A DNA stretch of 24,854 nucleotides, taken from CAZKTS01 sp964555735 (GTDB taxonomy: Bacteria > Actinomycetota > Acidimicrobiia > IMCC26256 > PALSA-555). The first letter of the stretch is position 1. The number at the start of each line of letters is the position of its first letter. Positions 14,640 through 22,383 of the stretch are shown in pieces. The notes beneath the pieces were generated by a model. It saw nothing but the letters and a program-made list of their open reading frames with translations. It had not been told where the DNA came from and did not search any database. Location: positions 1-24,854 of the forward strand of contig CAZKTS010000256.1 of NCBI GenBank assembly GCA_964555735.1, read 5' to 3'. The position numbers and the translations under genes were made by a program.

Positions 14640-15523
14640 GCGACCTCCAGCTGCACCGGGTTGGTCATCGTGCCGATCCCGCTGATCGTCGAGACCATGG
14701 TCTCACCGGCGTGCACCTCGCCGACACCCGGTGGCGCACCGGTGAGGATGACGTCGCCCGGGTCGAGGCGCATGACCGTCGAGGCGTAGGCGACGATGCC
14801 GGGGACACCGACGAGCAGGTCGGCCGTGCGTGCGCACTGCCGGGTCTCGCCGTCGACGTCGAGGCGCACCTCGAGCGCGTGCGGATCGCCCAGCTCGTCA
14901 CTCGTCACCAGCCACGGGCCGATCGGCGTGAACGTGTCGTAGCTCTTGCGGCGCGAGCGGTCGCCGTCGCCGCGGACCGTCATGTCGAGCGCGATCGTGT
15001 ATCCGAGCACGTGATCGAGGGCGCGGTCCTCGGGGATCCGCGAGCCACCGGTACCGATCACGAGCGCGAGCTCCGACTCGTGGTGGATCTCCTTGCCGTC
15101 GCTGACCGGGCCGGCGGGCAGGACGACCGGGTCGCTCGGACCGATGATCGACGACGTCGCCTTCAAGAACACGTCGAAGTCGAGCAGCCACGCGTCGATG
15201 TGCCCGGCGACGCGCTCGAGCACCACGTCGCGCATCTCGTCGACGTGCTCGCCGTAGTTGGAGGCGGTCGCGAGGAGCTTGCCGGGGTTGAGCACCGGCG
15301 GGCGAAGCCGCACCTCCGAGAGCGGTCGAGCCGGGCCTGCGGCACCGGCGGCCGCGAGCGCGGGGCGGAGCGTGGCGAAGTCTCGGCAGAGGCGAACCCA
15401 CCAGCCGGCGCCGAACGGATCGGAGTCCACGCCGTCGGGGAGTGCCGCGGTGACGTCGGTGATCGTGGCGCCGTCTCCATCGACGACGCCGAGTCGCCAG
15501 TCGTCGAAGAGCGCGAGCTTCAC
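14636..15523 (-). CDS. Fumarylacetoacetate hydrolase (FAH) family protein 2
   Basis: The 295-residue protein is clearly different in sequence from the FAH protein two genes downstream but has the same site: His-93 and Glu-96 (SNYGEHVDE), metal ligands Glu-149, Glu-151 (HHESELALVIG) and Asp-180, then SYDTFTPIGPWLVT and GDVILTGAPPGVG. A longer N-terminal part of about 75 residues precedes the catalytic barrel. Two FAH enzymes round a single ring-cleavage dioxygenase suggest either successive steps or two substrates. The ATG overlaps the TGA of the luciferase-like gene and the TGA overlaps the dioxygenase ATG. Confidence 0.9.
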   Translation of the reverse strand: MKLALFDDWRLGVVDGDGATITDVTAALPDGVDSDPFGAGWWVRLCRDFATLRPALAAAGAAGPARPLSEVRLRPPVLNPGKLLATASNYGEHVDEMRDVVLERVAGHIDAWLLDFDVFLKATSSIIGPSDPVVLPAGPVSDGKEIHHESELALVIGTGGSRIPEDRALDHVLGYTIALDMTVRGDGDRSRRKSYDTFTPIGPWLVTSDELGDPHALEVRLDVDGETRQCARTADLLVGVPGIVAYASTVMRLDPGDVILTGAPPGVGEVHAGETMVSTISGIGTMTNPVQLEVA

Positions 15524-16593
15524 GGGAGCGTGGCGGCGAGCTCGCTGAACCTCGGCAGCACCTCGCGCCCGAAGAGCTCCATCGAGCGCGACGCGTCCTC
15601 GAACGGCAGATCGAAGAAGTTCACCTGCATCGATCCGATCTCGAACCCGCCGACGGCGTCCGCATACGCGGCGATCTGGTCGGCCACGGTGTCGGGCGTG
15701 CCGACCCAGATCGCACCCTGGTCGAGCTGGGTCTCGAACGTGTCCGACTCCAGACCACGGATGATCGCGTCGTAGCCGGGGTAGTCGTCGGAGCTCGAGC
15801 CGCTGAGCCAGCCGCGGGCCGCGTCGACGAGGCTCGCCAGGTACTTGTTCACCCGGTCGCGAGCGAGCTCGTACGCGACGTTCTCGTCCTCATGGCACAG
15901 CATGTGGAACGCCAGCATGACGCGCCCCTCTCCCGGATGCCCGGCGGCGCGCCACGCGTCGCGATACGAGGCGAGCAGCGACGCCATCTTCCCGCCCGCG
16001 AGCGGGATGGCCATGAGCGAGTGACCATTCGTCCCCGCGTTGACGAACGACGACTCCGTGGCGAGCGCGGCGACCCAGAACGGCGGACGCGGCAGCTGGG
16101 TCGGGCGCGGCAGCGACGTCGTGGCGGGAAATCGGTGGAACTTCCCTTCGAACGCGACCTCTTCCTCGCACAGCAGCCGGCTGACGATCTCGATGCCTTC
16201 GTCGAAGCGCTCGCGGCTGTCGTCGAGGCTGACGTCGAACCGCTGGAACTCGTGGGGCAGGAACGCGCGGGCGAAGCCGATCTCCGCGCGGCCGCCGGAG
16301 ATCGCGTCGAGCATCGCGATCTCACCGGCGAGCTTGAGCGGGTGGTTGAACGTGGGCAGCACCGCGCCGGTGACGAGGCGCATGGTCGTGGTGCGCGCCG
16401 CGGCGGCGGCGAGGAACACGATCGGGTTCGGCGAGTAGCCGCCGTACGGGTGGAAGTAGTGCTCGACGGTCCGTACGTTCGTGTACCCGAGGGGCTCGGC
16501 CTGCTCGGTCAGCCGGAGTGCCTCGTCGAAGTACTGGTGTGCCGGCTTCGTCTCGGGCCCGACGGCCGGGAAGAACTGAACACCGAACTCCAT
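15520..16593 (-). CDS. Luciferase-like flavin monooxygenase heading the catabolic operon
   Basis: The 357-residue bacterial-luciferase-family TIM barrel starts MEFGVQFFPAVGP and shows VRTVEHYFHPYGG, TTTMRLVTGAVLPTFNHPLK, LDAISGGRAEIGFARAF and the C-terminal IGSMQVNFFDLPFEDASRSM. This matches the flavin-dependent alkanal-monooxygenase-like branch, which needs reduced FMN from a separate reductase. No reductase gene is present here. As the first gene of an operon with ring cleavage and hydrolases, it probably hydroxylates the ring or removes a substituent before cleavage. GGAGG lies five bases before the ATG, and a good promoter stands upstream at 16620-16648. Confidence 0.87.
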   Translation of the reverse strand: MEFGVQFFPAVGPETKPAHQYFDEALRLTEQAEPLGYTNVRTVEHYFHPYGGYSPNPIVFLAAAAARTTTMRLVTGAVLPTFNHPLKLAGEIAMLDAISGGRAEIGFARAFLPHEFQRFDVSLDDSRERFDEGIEIVSRLLCEEEVAFEGKFHRFPATTSLPRPTQLPRPPFWVAALATESSFVNAGTNGHSLMAIPLAGGKMASLLASYRDAWRAAGHPGEGRVMLAFHMLCHEDENVAYELARDRVNKYLASLVDAARGWLSGSSSDDYPGYDAIIRGLESDTFETQLDQGAIWVGTPDTVADQIAAYADAVGGFEIGSMQVNFFDLPFEDASRSMELFGREVLPRFSELAATLP

Positions 16594-16619
16594 CGTGCCT
16601 CCTGCAACGCGATGGGCTC

Positions 16620-16648
16620 AACGTAATGACTCCCGGAAAATGGGTCAA
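16620..16648 (-). promoter_or_regulatory. Promoter of the leftward five-gene catabolic operon
   Basis: Reading the minus strand, TTGACC (16648-16643) and TACGTT (16625-16620) are separated by exactly 17 bases, a near-consensus sigma-70-type promoter 27 bases from the first ATG. The 15-base dyad at 16652-16666 lies just upstream of the -35, where activators usually bind. Confidence 0.6.
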
Positions 16649-16651
16649 GTG

Positions 16652-16666
16652 TCCCGAATATCATGA
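16652..16666. promoter_or_regulatory. Putative IclR operator, copy 1 (catabolic operon / iclR gap)
   Basis: TCCCGAATATCATGA is a dyad (TCCCGA-ATA-TCATGA). It agrees at 13 of 15 bases with the reverse complement of the site at 21048. It borders the -35 of the leftward operon and covers TATCAT (16659-16664), a possible -10 of the regulator gene. That would allow activation on one side and self-repression on the other. Confidence 0.5.
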
Positions 16667-16701
16667 CGCCCCATCCGGCCCGGCGGGAGGTGGCCCATAG
16701 G

Positions 16702-17496
16702 ATGGGAGCGGTGTCGGAAGCAGCAGGACTCGTGACGTCGGGGCGGAACGCCACCGCAGACCGGGCGATCGACGTCCTCTTGCTCTTCGATCCGGCGACC
16801 CCGGTGCTCTCTGCCGGCGAGATCGCCTCGCGACTCGGGATGTCGCGCAGCACCACCTACCGCTACCTCCAGAGCCTCCGGTCGTCGGACCTGCTCGAGG
16901 AGGACGCGGCGCGCGGCGGGTTCCGGCTCGGCCCGCGCATCTTCGAGCTGGCGAGCATCGCGCGCCAAGGGCTCGGCCTCTCCGAGATCGCGCTGCCGGT
17001 GATGCACGACCTGTGTCGCGAGGTCGACGAGGCGGTGCTGCTCACGCGTCGCTCGGGGACGATGGTGGTGTGCGTCGAGCGCGTGGAGACGACGCGACCG
17101 ATCAGGCTGAGCTACGAGCGCGGCCATCTCCTGCCGTTGCACGCGGGCGCGCCGTCGAAGGTGCTCCTCGCGTTCGAGGATCCCGCGACGCTCGACGTCG
17201 ATGCACTGGGAGCGCTCGAACGGTTCACCGAGTCCACGATCACCGACCCCGACGAGCTGCGCGCCGAGCTCGCGCTGATCCGCGAGCAGGGGTACGCGAT
17301 GAGCAACGGCGAGCTCGACCTCGGTGTGCGCGGCATCGCCGCGCCGATCTTCGACGCCGACGGTCGGGTCGCCGCGGGCATCAGCGTCGGTAGCCTCTCG
17401 TTCCAGGTCGACGAGTCGACGCTGCCGGAGACGATCAGCGCGGTCCGTGCCGCGGCCCAACGCGTCACCGACCGACTCGTGCAGATCGGGGGATAG
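16702..17496 (+). CDS. IclR-family transcriptional regulator
   Basis: About 264 residues. The N-terminal winged helix-turn-helix (LSAGEIASRLGMSRSTTYRY, then LQSLRSSDLLEED) is followed by the IclR effector domain with HDLCREVDEAVLLTRR, HLLPLHAGAPSKVLLAF and YAMSNGELDLGVRGIAAPIF, the last being the ligand-pocket region. IclR proteins such as PcaR and PobR switch aromatic catabolism on in response to a substrate or intermediate. ATG 16702 is chosen because an in-frame ATG at 16663 overlaps the likely -10 TATCAT and has no ribosome binding site; GGGAGG lies 12 bases before 16702. Divergent position and the shared dyad make it the probable regulator of the operon to its left and of the two to its right. 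Confidence 0.92.
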   Translation: MGAVSEAAGLVTSGRNATADRAIDVLLLFDPATPVLSAGEIASRLGMSRSTTYRYLQSLRSSDLLEEDAARGGFRLGPRIFELASIARQGLGLSEIALPVMHDLCREVDEAVLLTRRSGTMVVCVERVETTRPIRLSYERGHLLPLHAGAPSKVLLAFEDPATLDVDALGALERFTESTITDPDELRAELALIREQGYAMSNGELDLGVRGIAAPIFDADGRVAAGISVGSLSFQVDESTLPETISAVRAAAQRVTDRLVQIGG

Positions 17497-17564
17497 CGCC
17501 TCCGGCACCCGCTCGATCAACCGTTGCGCCCATCCCCCGGCCGTGCTGAAATGCGAGAGGCATG

Positions 17565-17579
17565 TCCTGACAATCAGGA
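17565..17579. promoter_or_regulatory. Putative IclR operator, copy 2 (dioxygenase-like operon)
   Basis: TCCTGACAATCAGGA is a perfect six-base dyad with a three-base centre, 20 bases before the ATG at 17600. A possible weak promoter, TTGCGC (17524) and TGAAAT (17547) at 17-base spacing, lies just upstream. It shares the TCCYGA-N3-TCR pattern with the sites at 16652 and 21048. Confidence 0.5.
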
Positions 17580-17599
17580 TGCGCTAGCAAGGGGGGACG

Positions 17600-18334
17600 A
17601 TGACGCAGACGGCAGCGGAGCCCACCGCCACCACGACGCCAACGGCCGCACCGGCCGATCGCCGCATCCCACCGCCCGACGGCACTCGTGAGCCGTTGCG
17701 GGCGAACGTCTACGAGCGGATGCAGCACGCCAACACCCAGCTCGTCCCCCTCTTCCCGTACTACGGCCGCAAGGCCATCGTGTACTCCGGCGCGCTGTTC
17801 CGAGGGGGACCGGGCTACGACGTCGGTCACTTCTTCCACAACAACACCGTCGACGAGATCGCGTTCGTCTGGGGCGCGTCGGGTGCGCTGCTCGAGTCGG
17901 GCCGGATCATGGCGACGCCCAACCTCCACGGTGTCAACAGCTTCTTGCGCGACCCGGAGTCGCCCGAGAGCTTCCTCGTCATCACGATCTGCCAGCGCCA
18001 GACCGATGGCGAGCCCCAGACCGAGCAGCTGATCTGGCGCTGTCGGGAGTGCCACGAGCACCTGCTGGTCTTCGAGTTCAGCGAGACGCCCGCCGACGAG
18101 GACGGCGAGGAGCGGTTCCCGGAGTTCCCGACGATCAACCGCTCGGTCGAGCCGGTCGCGCAGTTCAACGACGACGAATCGGTGCGCACGTGCCCGAAGT
18201 GCGGCCACGTCAACCCGCCGTTCCCCATGGAGCGCTGGGGATGGGCGCAATGGTCGAAGCAGCAGCACACCGTCAACGAGGCGCGCGACGCGCTCCTCGC
18301 CGAGGCCGAGTCGGCCGCGCGAGGAGCCGGGTGA
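17600..18334 (+). CDS. 3-hydroxyanthranilate-3,4-dioxygenase-like cupin with zinc ribbon, probably catalytic
   Basis: A 244-residue protein. After a Thr/Pro/Ala-rich leader of about 30 residues comes a cupin with HNNTVDE, in which His-80 and Glu-86 have the His-x5-Glu spacing of the iron site of 3-hydroxyanthranilate dioxygenase; His-110 (ATPNLHGVN) may be the third ligand. A rubredoxin-like metal site follows, with Cys-148/Cys-151 (CREC) and Cys-198/Cys-201 (CPKC), as in bacterial members of that family. The substrate need not be 3-hydroxyanthranilate, because no kynurenine gene is near. GGGGGG stands six bases before the ATG. The stop overlaps the GTG of its paralogue (GTGA). Confidence 0.75.
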   Translation: MTQTAAEPTATTTPTAAPADRRIPPPDGTREPLRANVYERMQHANTQLVPLFPYYGRKAIVYSGALFRGGPGYDVGHFFHNNTVDEIAFVWGASGALLESGRIMATPNLHGVNSFLRDPESPESFLVITICQRQTDGEPQTEQLIWRCRECHEHLLVFEFSETPADEDGEERFPEFPTINRSVEPVAQFNDDESVRTCPKCGHVNPPFPMERWGWAQWSKQQHTVNEARDALLAEAESAARGAG

Positions 18335-18897
18335 CCGCGGTGGAGTACGACCGCAAGAAGATGGTGAAGACGTTCGAGGCGGCCGCCTCGTGCGAGCCGT
18401 ACGACGAGCTGCCCGTGCTCGTCGCCGACCGCGATCCCCAGCTGCACCTCTCGCGCAACGACCGACCGCAGCCCTTCTACCTGATCTGCTCGGAGGACAC
18501 GCTGCTCGCGCAGGTCGCCGGGCGCGCCACGCTGGACCTCGAGTACTCGCCGGTGCGCTACCACCGGCTCGAGCCGGGCGACGTCGTCTACGTCCCCGCC
18601 GGCACGCCGACGCGCATCCGTCCCGAGGAACCGAGCGTCCACGTGCGCTACAAGCCGCGCGAGCCCGGACTCGAAGGCGTCGCCTGGTTCTGCAGTGCGT
18701 GCGGTCACGAGGTGCACCGCGACGAGTTCGACACCGCCGACGAGCTGCCCCAGGACGCCTACTGGCGCGCGTGCAACGCGTTCAACGAGGACGTCGAGCT
18801 GCGGCGCTGTCCGGCGTGCGGCAAGGAGCACGACCAGCTCGACCTCACCGGCATCCGCTGGCCCGAGGTCGCCGAGGCGATCCGGCAGAGCACATGA
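18331..18897 (+). CDS. Paralogous cupin/zinc-ribbon protein lacking the iron ligands
   Basis: The 188-residue protein resembles 3-hydroxyanthranilate dioxygenase in length and layout: a cupin at about 30-110 with LEPGDVVYVPAGTPTRI, then AWFCSACGHEVHRDEF and RRCPACGKEH (Cys-121, 124, 160, 163), the rubredoxin-like site. The stretch that should hold the His and Glu ligands reads PFYLICSEDTLLAQVAG, and the third His is replaced in PAGTPT. It is therefore probably not catalytic alone and may be a structural partner of the protein encoded just before it. The GTG start at 18331 overlaps that gene's TGA and has GAGGAG four bases ahead; no ATG fits. Confidence 0.8.
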   Translation: MTAVEYDRKKMVKTFEAAASCEPYDELPVLVADRDPQLHLSRNDRPQPFYLICSEDTLLAQVAGRATLDLEYSPVRYHRLEPGDVVYVPAGTPTRIRPEEPSVHVRYKPREPGLEGVAWFCSACGHEVHRDEFDTADELPQDAYWRACNAFNEDVELRRCPACGKEHDQLDLTGIRWPEVAEAIRQST

Positions 18898-19886
18898 CCG
18901 CAGCGGCTCCGCTCATCGTGGCGACCGCGCCGGACGAGCCCCACATCGACCGCCAGATCACGACCCACTTCCAGGGCGACTGGGGCCAGGCGAACCTCCA
19001 CCGCATCTGCGGCTGGCTGTCCCAGGAGTTCAACGACCGAGCCGGCCCCGGCTCGAAGACGGCCACCTGGTCCGGCCGCGGCGGTACCGACGCGGTCGAC
19101 GCGATCGCCGCGCACACCGTCGACCTCTCCATGCTCGTCCCCGCGTACGTGGGCCATTCGGCCCGCGCCGGCATCGGGATGTTCGAAGGCACGCCGCACC
19201 CGGAGCTCCGCGCGCTCGGTGTGCTGCCGCAGGACGACCGACTCGTGCTGGCGATCGGTGCCGAGCACGGCATCGCGTCGTGGGACGACTTCCGGACGAA
19301 GCGGCCGGCACTGAAGATCGCGACATCCCCGAACGACGGGGTCAACACGATCGGCTTCGGCGTCGATCGGGCGATGGCCGCGCACGGCATCTCACGCGAA
19401 GAGTTCGAGAGCTGGGGCGGGACGTTCCTCGTCGACGAGCGGCCGTTCCCTCCGCTTGGGTGGTACCGCGACGGTGTCGCCGACGCGGTGTTCCACGAGG
19501 CGATCATGACGCCGCCGTGGCAGGAGGGCCCCGCGAAGCGTCCGACCTCTTTCATCCCGATGGAGGACGCCGCGCTCACCCAGCTCGAGCAGGACTTCGG
19601 TTGGCCACGCGGCATCGTGCCGGCGGGCTACTTCCCCGGGCTGGAGCACGATCTGCTCACGCTCGACTTCAGCAGCTTCCTGGTGCTCGTTCACGAGGAC
19701 ATGCCCGACGATGTCGCGTACCTCCTCACGTGGTGCATGGTGCACAAGAAGCACGCGATCGAGCGCCAGTACCACCACATTCCGTCGGAGCGCAGCCCGC
19801 TCAACTATCCGTTCGACCCGGCGCGCATGCGCGACACGCCGGTACCGCTGCACCCGGCCGCCGAGCGTTGCTACGACGAGCTCTGA
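18894..19886 (+). CDS. TAXI/periplasmic-binding-fold protein without signal peptide
   Basis: A 330-residue protein with a type 2 periplasmic-binding fold of the TAXI or NMT1 kind: FQGDWGQANLHRICGWLSQEF, GGTDAVDAIAAHTVDLSMLVP, RALGVLPQDDRLVLAIGAEHG and the hinge-like KIATSPNDGVNTIGFGVDRAM. It begins MTAAAPLIVATAPDE, with no hydrophobic leader and no lipobox, and no TRAP membrane subunit is nearby, so it should be cytoplasmic. Known cytoplasmic enzymes of this fold include 4,5-dihydroxyphthalate decarboxylase and the menaquinone enzymes MqnA and MqnD. An enzyme acting on the same ring acid is thus plausible. The ATG overlaps the stop of the cupin gene. Confidence 0.7.
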   Translation: MTAAAPLIVATAPDEPHIDRQITTHFQGDWGQANLHRICGWLSQEFNDRAGPGSKTATWSGRGGTDAVDAIAAHTVDLSMLVPAYVGHSARAGIGMFEGTPHPELRALGVLPQDDRLVLAIGAEHGIASWDDFRTKRPALKIATSPNDGVNTIGFGVDRAMAAHGISREEFESWGGTFLVDERPFPPLGWYRDGVADAVFHEAIMTPPWQEGPAKRPTSFIPMEDAALTQLEQDFGWPRGIVPAGYFPGLEHDLLTLDFSSFLVLVHEDMPDDVAYLLTWCMVHKKHAIERQYHHIPSERSPLNYPFDPARMRDTPVPLHPAAERCYDEL

Positions 19887-19945
19887 GCGCGGTCCGATCG
19901 CGCGCGGCGCGACATCACGATCCAGCACCAGCTTCAGGGGGACCA

Positions 19946-20980
19946 ATGAGCACGGACACACCACAGGGCGCGCACCTCGTCGGCTCCGTACCGCTCGACG
20001 ACGCCGAGACGGTCTTTCGAGCAAGTGCCGACGCCCTCGGCGACCGACTCAAGCGGGCACCCGACGGCGAGACCGGTGGACGCCTCGACTGGATCGTGTG
20101 GCAGCTGCACCGGTTCATGTCGCATCCGCAGTTCGACGTGATCCCGCCGGGGGAGCGCAACTACGCGCCGAACCCGCGGGTCGCGGTGAAGGACGGCATC
20201 GACATCGCCGACTTCGAGTTCGGCGCGCTCGGCTACGCCGAGGCGGCCCGCGAGTCGTGGGACGTCTTCTCGAAGCTCCAGGCCGCCGGCGACCTGCCGC
20301 CGTCGTGGCGCTTCCAGGTGAGCCTGCCGACACCGCTGGCACCGATCTCTGCGTTCGTGCTCGGCGGCGAGGAGATGGCGCTCGAGCCCAAGTACGAGGA
20401 CGCGATGAGAGCCGAGGTGCAGGAGATCGCGTCGTTCGTGCCGCACGACAAGCTCGCGTTCCAGTGGGACACCGCGGTCGAGTTCGGGATCCTCGAGGAG
20501 GTCTTCCCGCCGTACTTCCCGGGTGACGCCCGACAGGGGATCATCGACCGCCTCACGCGGTACGCGACGTGGGTGCCCGACGACGTCCAGCTCGGCTACC
20601 ACCTCTGCTACGGAGACATGGACCACGAGCACTTCAAGCAGCCGGAGGACGCGGGCAAGCTCGCCGACATCGCCAACGCGCTGAGCGCCGGCGTCGACCG
20701 CTCGCTCGACTGGGTGCACCTTCCCGTACCGCGCGACCGCAGCGACGCCGCGTTCTACGAGCCGCTCGCGGACCTCTCGCTGCACGACGAGACCGACCTC
20801 TTCCTCGGACTCGTCCACTTCACCGACGGCACCGCGGGCACCAAGCAGCGGATCGAGGCGGCGAACCCGATCGTCGGGTCCTTCGGCGTGGCCACGGAGT
20901 GCGGGATGGGCCGTCGGAAGCCCGACACGGTGGTCCCGTTGCTCGGGATCCACGCGGAGGTGGCAGGTCCCGCGGCCTGA
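19946..20980 (+). CDS. MetE/UROD-superfamily TIM-barrel protein of unknown function
   Basis: The 344-residue protein resembles the stand-alone relatives of the C-terminal barrel of cobalamin-independent methionine synthase. It has HLVGSVPLDDAETVFR and RAPDGETGGRLDWIVWQ near the N-terminus, the barrel strand LAFQWDTAVEFGI, then YHLCYGDMDHEHF and a final GVATECGMGRRKP. His, Cys and Glu residues in these segments could bind zinc as in MetE (YHLCYGD, ATECGMG). No methionine pathway gene lies nearby. The ATG follows AGGGGG. It is 59 bases beyond the binding-fold gene, so it probably belongs to the same operon. Demethylation or thiol transfer on the substrate would be a guess only. Confidence 0.65.
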   Translation: MSTDTPQGAHLVGSVPLDDAETVFRASADALGDRLKRAPDGETGGRLDWIVWQLHRFMSHPQFDVIPPGERNYAPNPRVAVKDGIDIADFEFGALGYAEAARESWDVFSKLQAAGDLPPSWRFQVSLPTPLAPISAFVLGGEEMALEPKYEDAMRAEVQEIASFVPHDKLAFQWDTAVEFGILEEVFPPYFPGDARQGIIDRLTRYATWVPDDVQLGYHLCYGDMDHEHFKQPEDAGKLADIANALSAGVDRSLDWVHLPVPRDRSDAAFYEPLADLSLHDETDLFLGLVHFTDGTAGTKQRIEAANPIVGSFGVATECGMGRRKPDTVVPLLGIHAEVAGPAA

Positions 20981-21047
20981 CGCCCTCGGTCGGTCGCGGA
21001 TGGCCCTTGCCGCCCTCCGCGACTTGTCCTAGGTTTCGGAACACGGA

Positions 21048-21062
21048 TCCTGATATTCGGCA
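21048..21062. promoter_or_regulatory. Putative IclR operator, copy 3 (importer operon)
   Basis: TCCTGATATTCGGCA lies 28 bases before the ATG of the binding-protein gene. Its reverse complement TGCCGAATATCAGGA matches the site at 16652 in 13 of 15 bases. TTGTCC (21024) upstream may be part of a promoter, but I cannot fix a matching -10. Confidence 0.5.
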
Positions 21063-21090
21063 TTCGCCGCTGAACCGGGGGGAACAGGGG

Positions 21091-22323
21091 ATGGCTCGTC
21101 GCGCTGGACATCGAGGTCGCCGCACGCTCGTGGTCGGACTGCTGAGCGCGGCACTGCTCGCAGCCGTCGGGATCCCGAGCGCCGCGGCGCAGGGCTCCGG
21201 GACGGGCAAGGCCTCGGGCGAGCCGCTCGTCATCGGCATCTACACGCCCGCCGACAACCCAACCTTCACCGCGCCCGAGCTGATCGACGGCGCCGACGCC
21301 GCGGTCCAGTACGTGAACAACGACCTCGATGGCATCGCCGGGCGGCCCATCGAGCTGGTCACGTGCAAGAGCGACTACACCGCGCCGGGCCTGACCTCGT
21401 GCGCGAACAAGCTGTTCCAGGCGAACCCGACGATCATCATCCCGGGGCCCGATGCCGCGGCGTTCACGGTGCAGTCGACCTTCGACGAGACCAAGATCCC
21501 GCTCATCGGTGGTGCCTCGTTCACCCCGCCCGAGTACACCTCGCCGACCCGCGTGATGTTCAACGGGTTCTCGGCGTCGCTGTTCCCGGCGATGGTCCAC
21601 TTCGCCGCCGACAAGCTCGGCGCGAAGAAGCTCACCACCCTCTCGGTCGACGACCCCACGAACGAGATCATCAAGTCGATCTTCATGGACCCGATCGCCG
21701 AGGCCAACGGTCTCCCGAAGCCCGAGTACCTCGCCGCGCCCGCCGGGACCGCCGACCTCACGACGACGTTCGCCGCCGCGCTCGAGACCGACCCCGATGC
21801 GCTCCTCCCGTTCGGGCTCCCGTGCCTACCTGCGTTCCAGGCCTACGTGAGCCTTGGCACGGATGTGCCGATGGTCATGCCCGACAACTGCGCTGACGAC
21901 GAGACCCTGAAGGACGCCGGCGCACAGGCCGACGGCGTGTACTTCGTCGAGCTGTTCAACGGCAAGCAGGTCGCGCCCAAGAACAAGGACGTGCAAGTCT
22001 ACACGAAGCAGATGAAGAAGTACGCCAAGGGCGTGGTCGACACCGACTTCTCCCGGGCCGGCTTCGGCTCCATCATGAACATCCACGCCATGCTCGACGA
22101 CAAGGACCCGGCGACGTTCACGAACGAGAGCGTGCTCGCGGCGTTCAAGGGTGCGACCAACCAGCCGAACTTCCTCAACACGCCGTACGACTGCGTGGCG
22201 CCGCCGGTGCCCGAGTACCCGGCGATCTGCGCGGGCTCCGCGTACCTGGTCCGCCAGGTCGACGGGAAGATCAAGCGCCAGTCGCCATTCGTGACACTCG
22301 ACGTGCTCTTCGCCGGCAGCTGA
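21091..22323 (+). CDS. Branched-chain-amino-acid-type ABC transporter substrate-binding protein
   Basis: A 410-residue type 1 periplasmic binding protein. A Sec signal (RRAGHRGRR, hydrophobic LLSAALLAAVGIP, cleavage probably after SAAA before Gln-34) precedes the mature domain, which begins EPLVIGIYTPADNPTFTAP. DGADAAVQYVNNDLDGIAGR and ELVTCKSDYTAPGLTSCANKL are typical of LivJ-like proteins. There is no lipobox cysteine. Liv-type importers often carry aromatic acids or amides besides amino acids, which suits the nearby ring-cleavage genes. GGGGGGAAC precedes the ATG. It is the first gene of the importer operon, and the operator-like site is directly upstream. Confidence 0.9.
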   Translation: MARRAGHRGRRTLVVGLLSAALLAAVGIPSAAAQGSGTGKASGEPLVIGIYTPADNPTFTAPELIDGADAAVQYVNNDLDGIAGRPIELVTCKSDYTAPGLTSCANKLFQANPTIIIPGPDAAAFTVQSTFDETKIPLIGGASFTPPEYTSPTRVMFNGFSASLFPAMVHFAADKLGAKKLTTLSVDDPTNEIIKSIFMDPIAEANGLPKPEYLAAPAGTADLTTTFAAALETDPDALLPFGLPCLPAFQAYVSLGTDVPMVMPDNCADDETLKDAGAQADGVYFVELFNGKQVAPKNKDVQVYTKQMKKYAKGVVDTDFSRAGFGSIMNIHAMLDDKDPATFTNESVLAAFKGATNQPNFLNTPYDCVAPPVPEYPAICAGSAYLVRQVDGKIKRQSPFVTLDVLFAGS

Positions 22324-22383
22324 CCGTTGGCTCGACGAGCCGACGCCATGACAGCTGGAGACTTGCCGAGCTGACGGCGGCTG

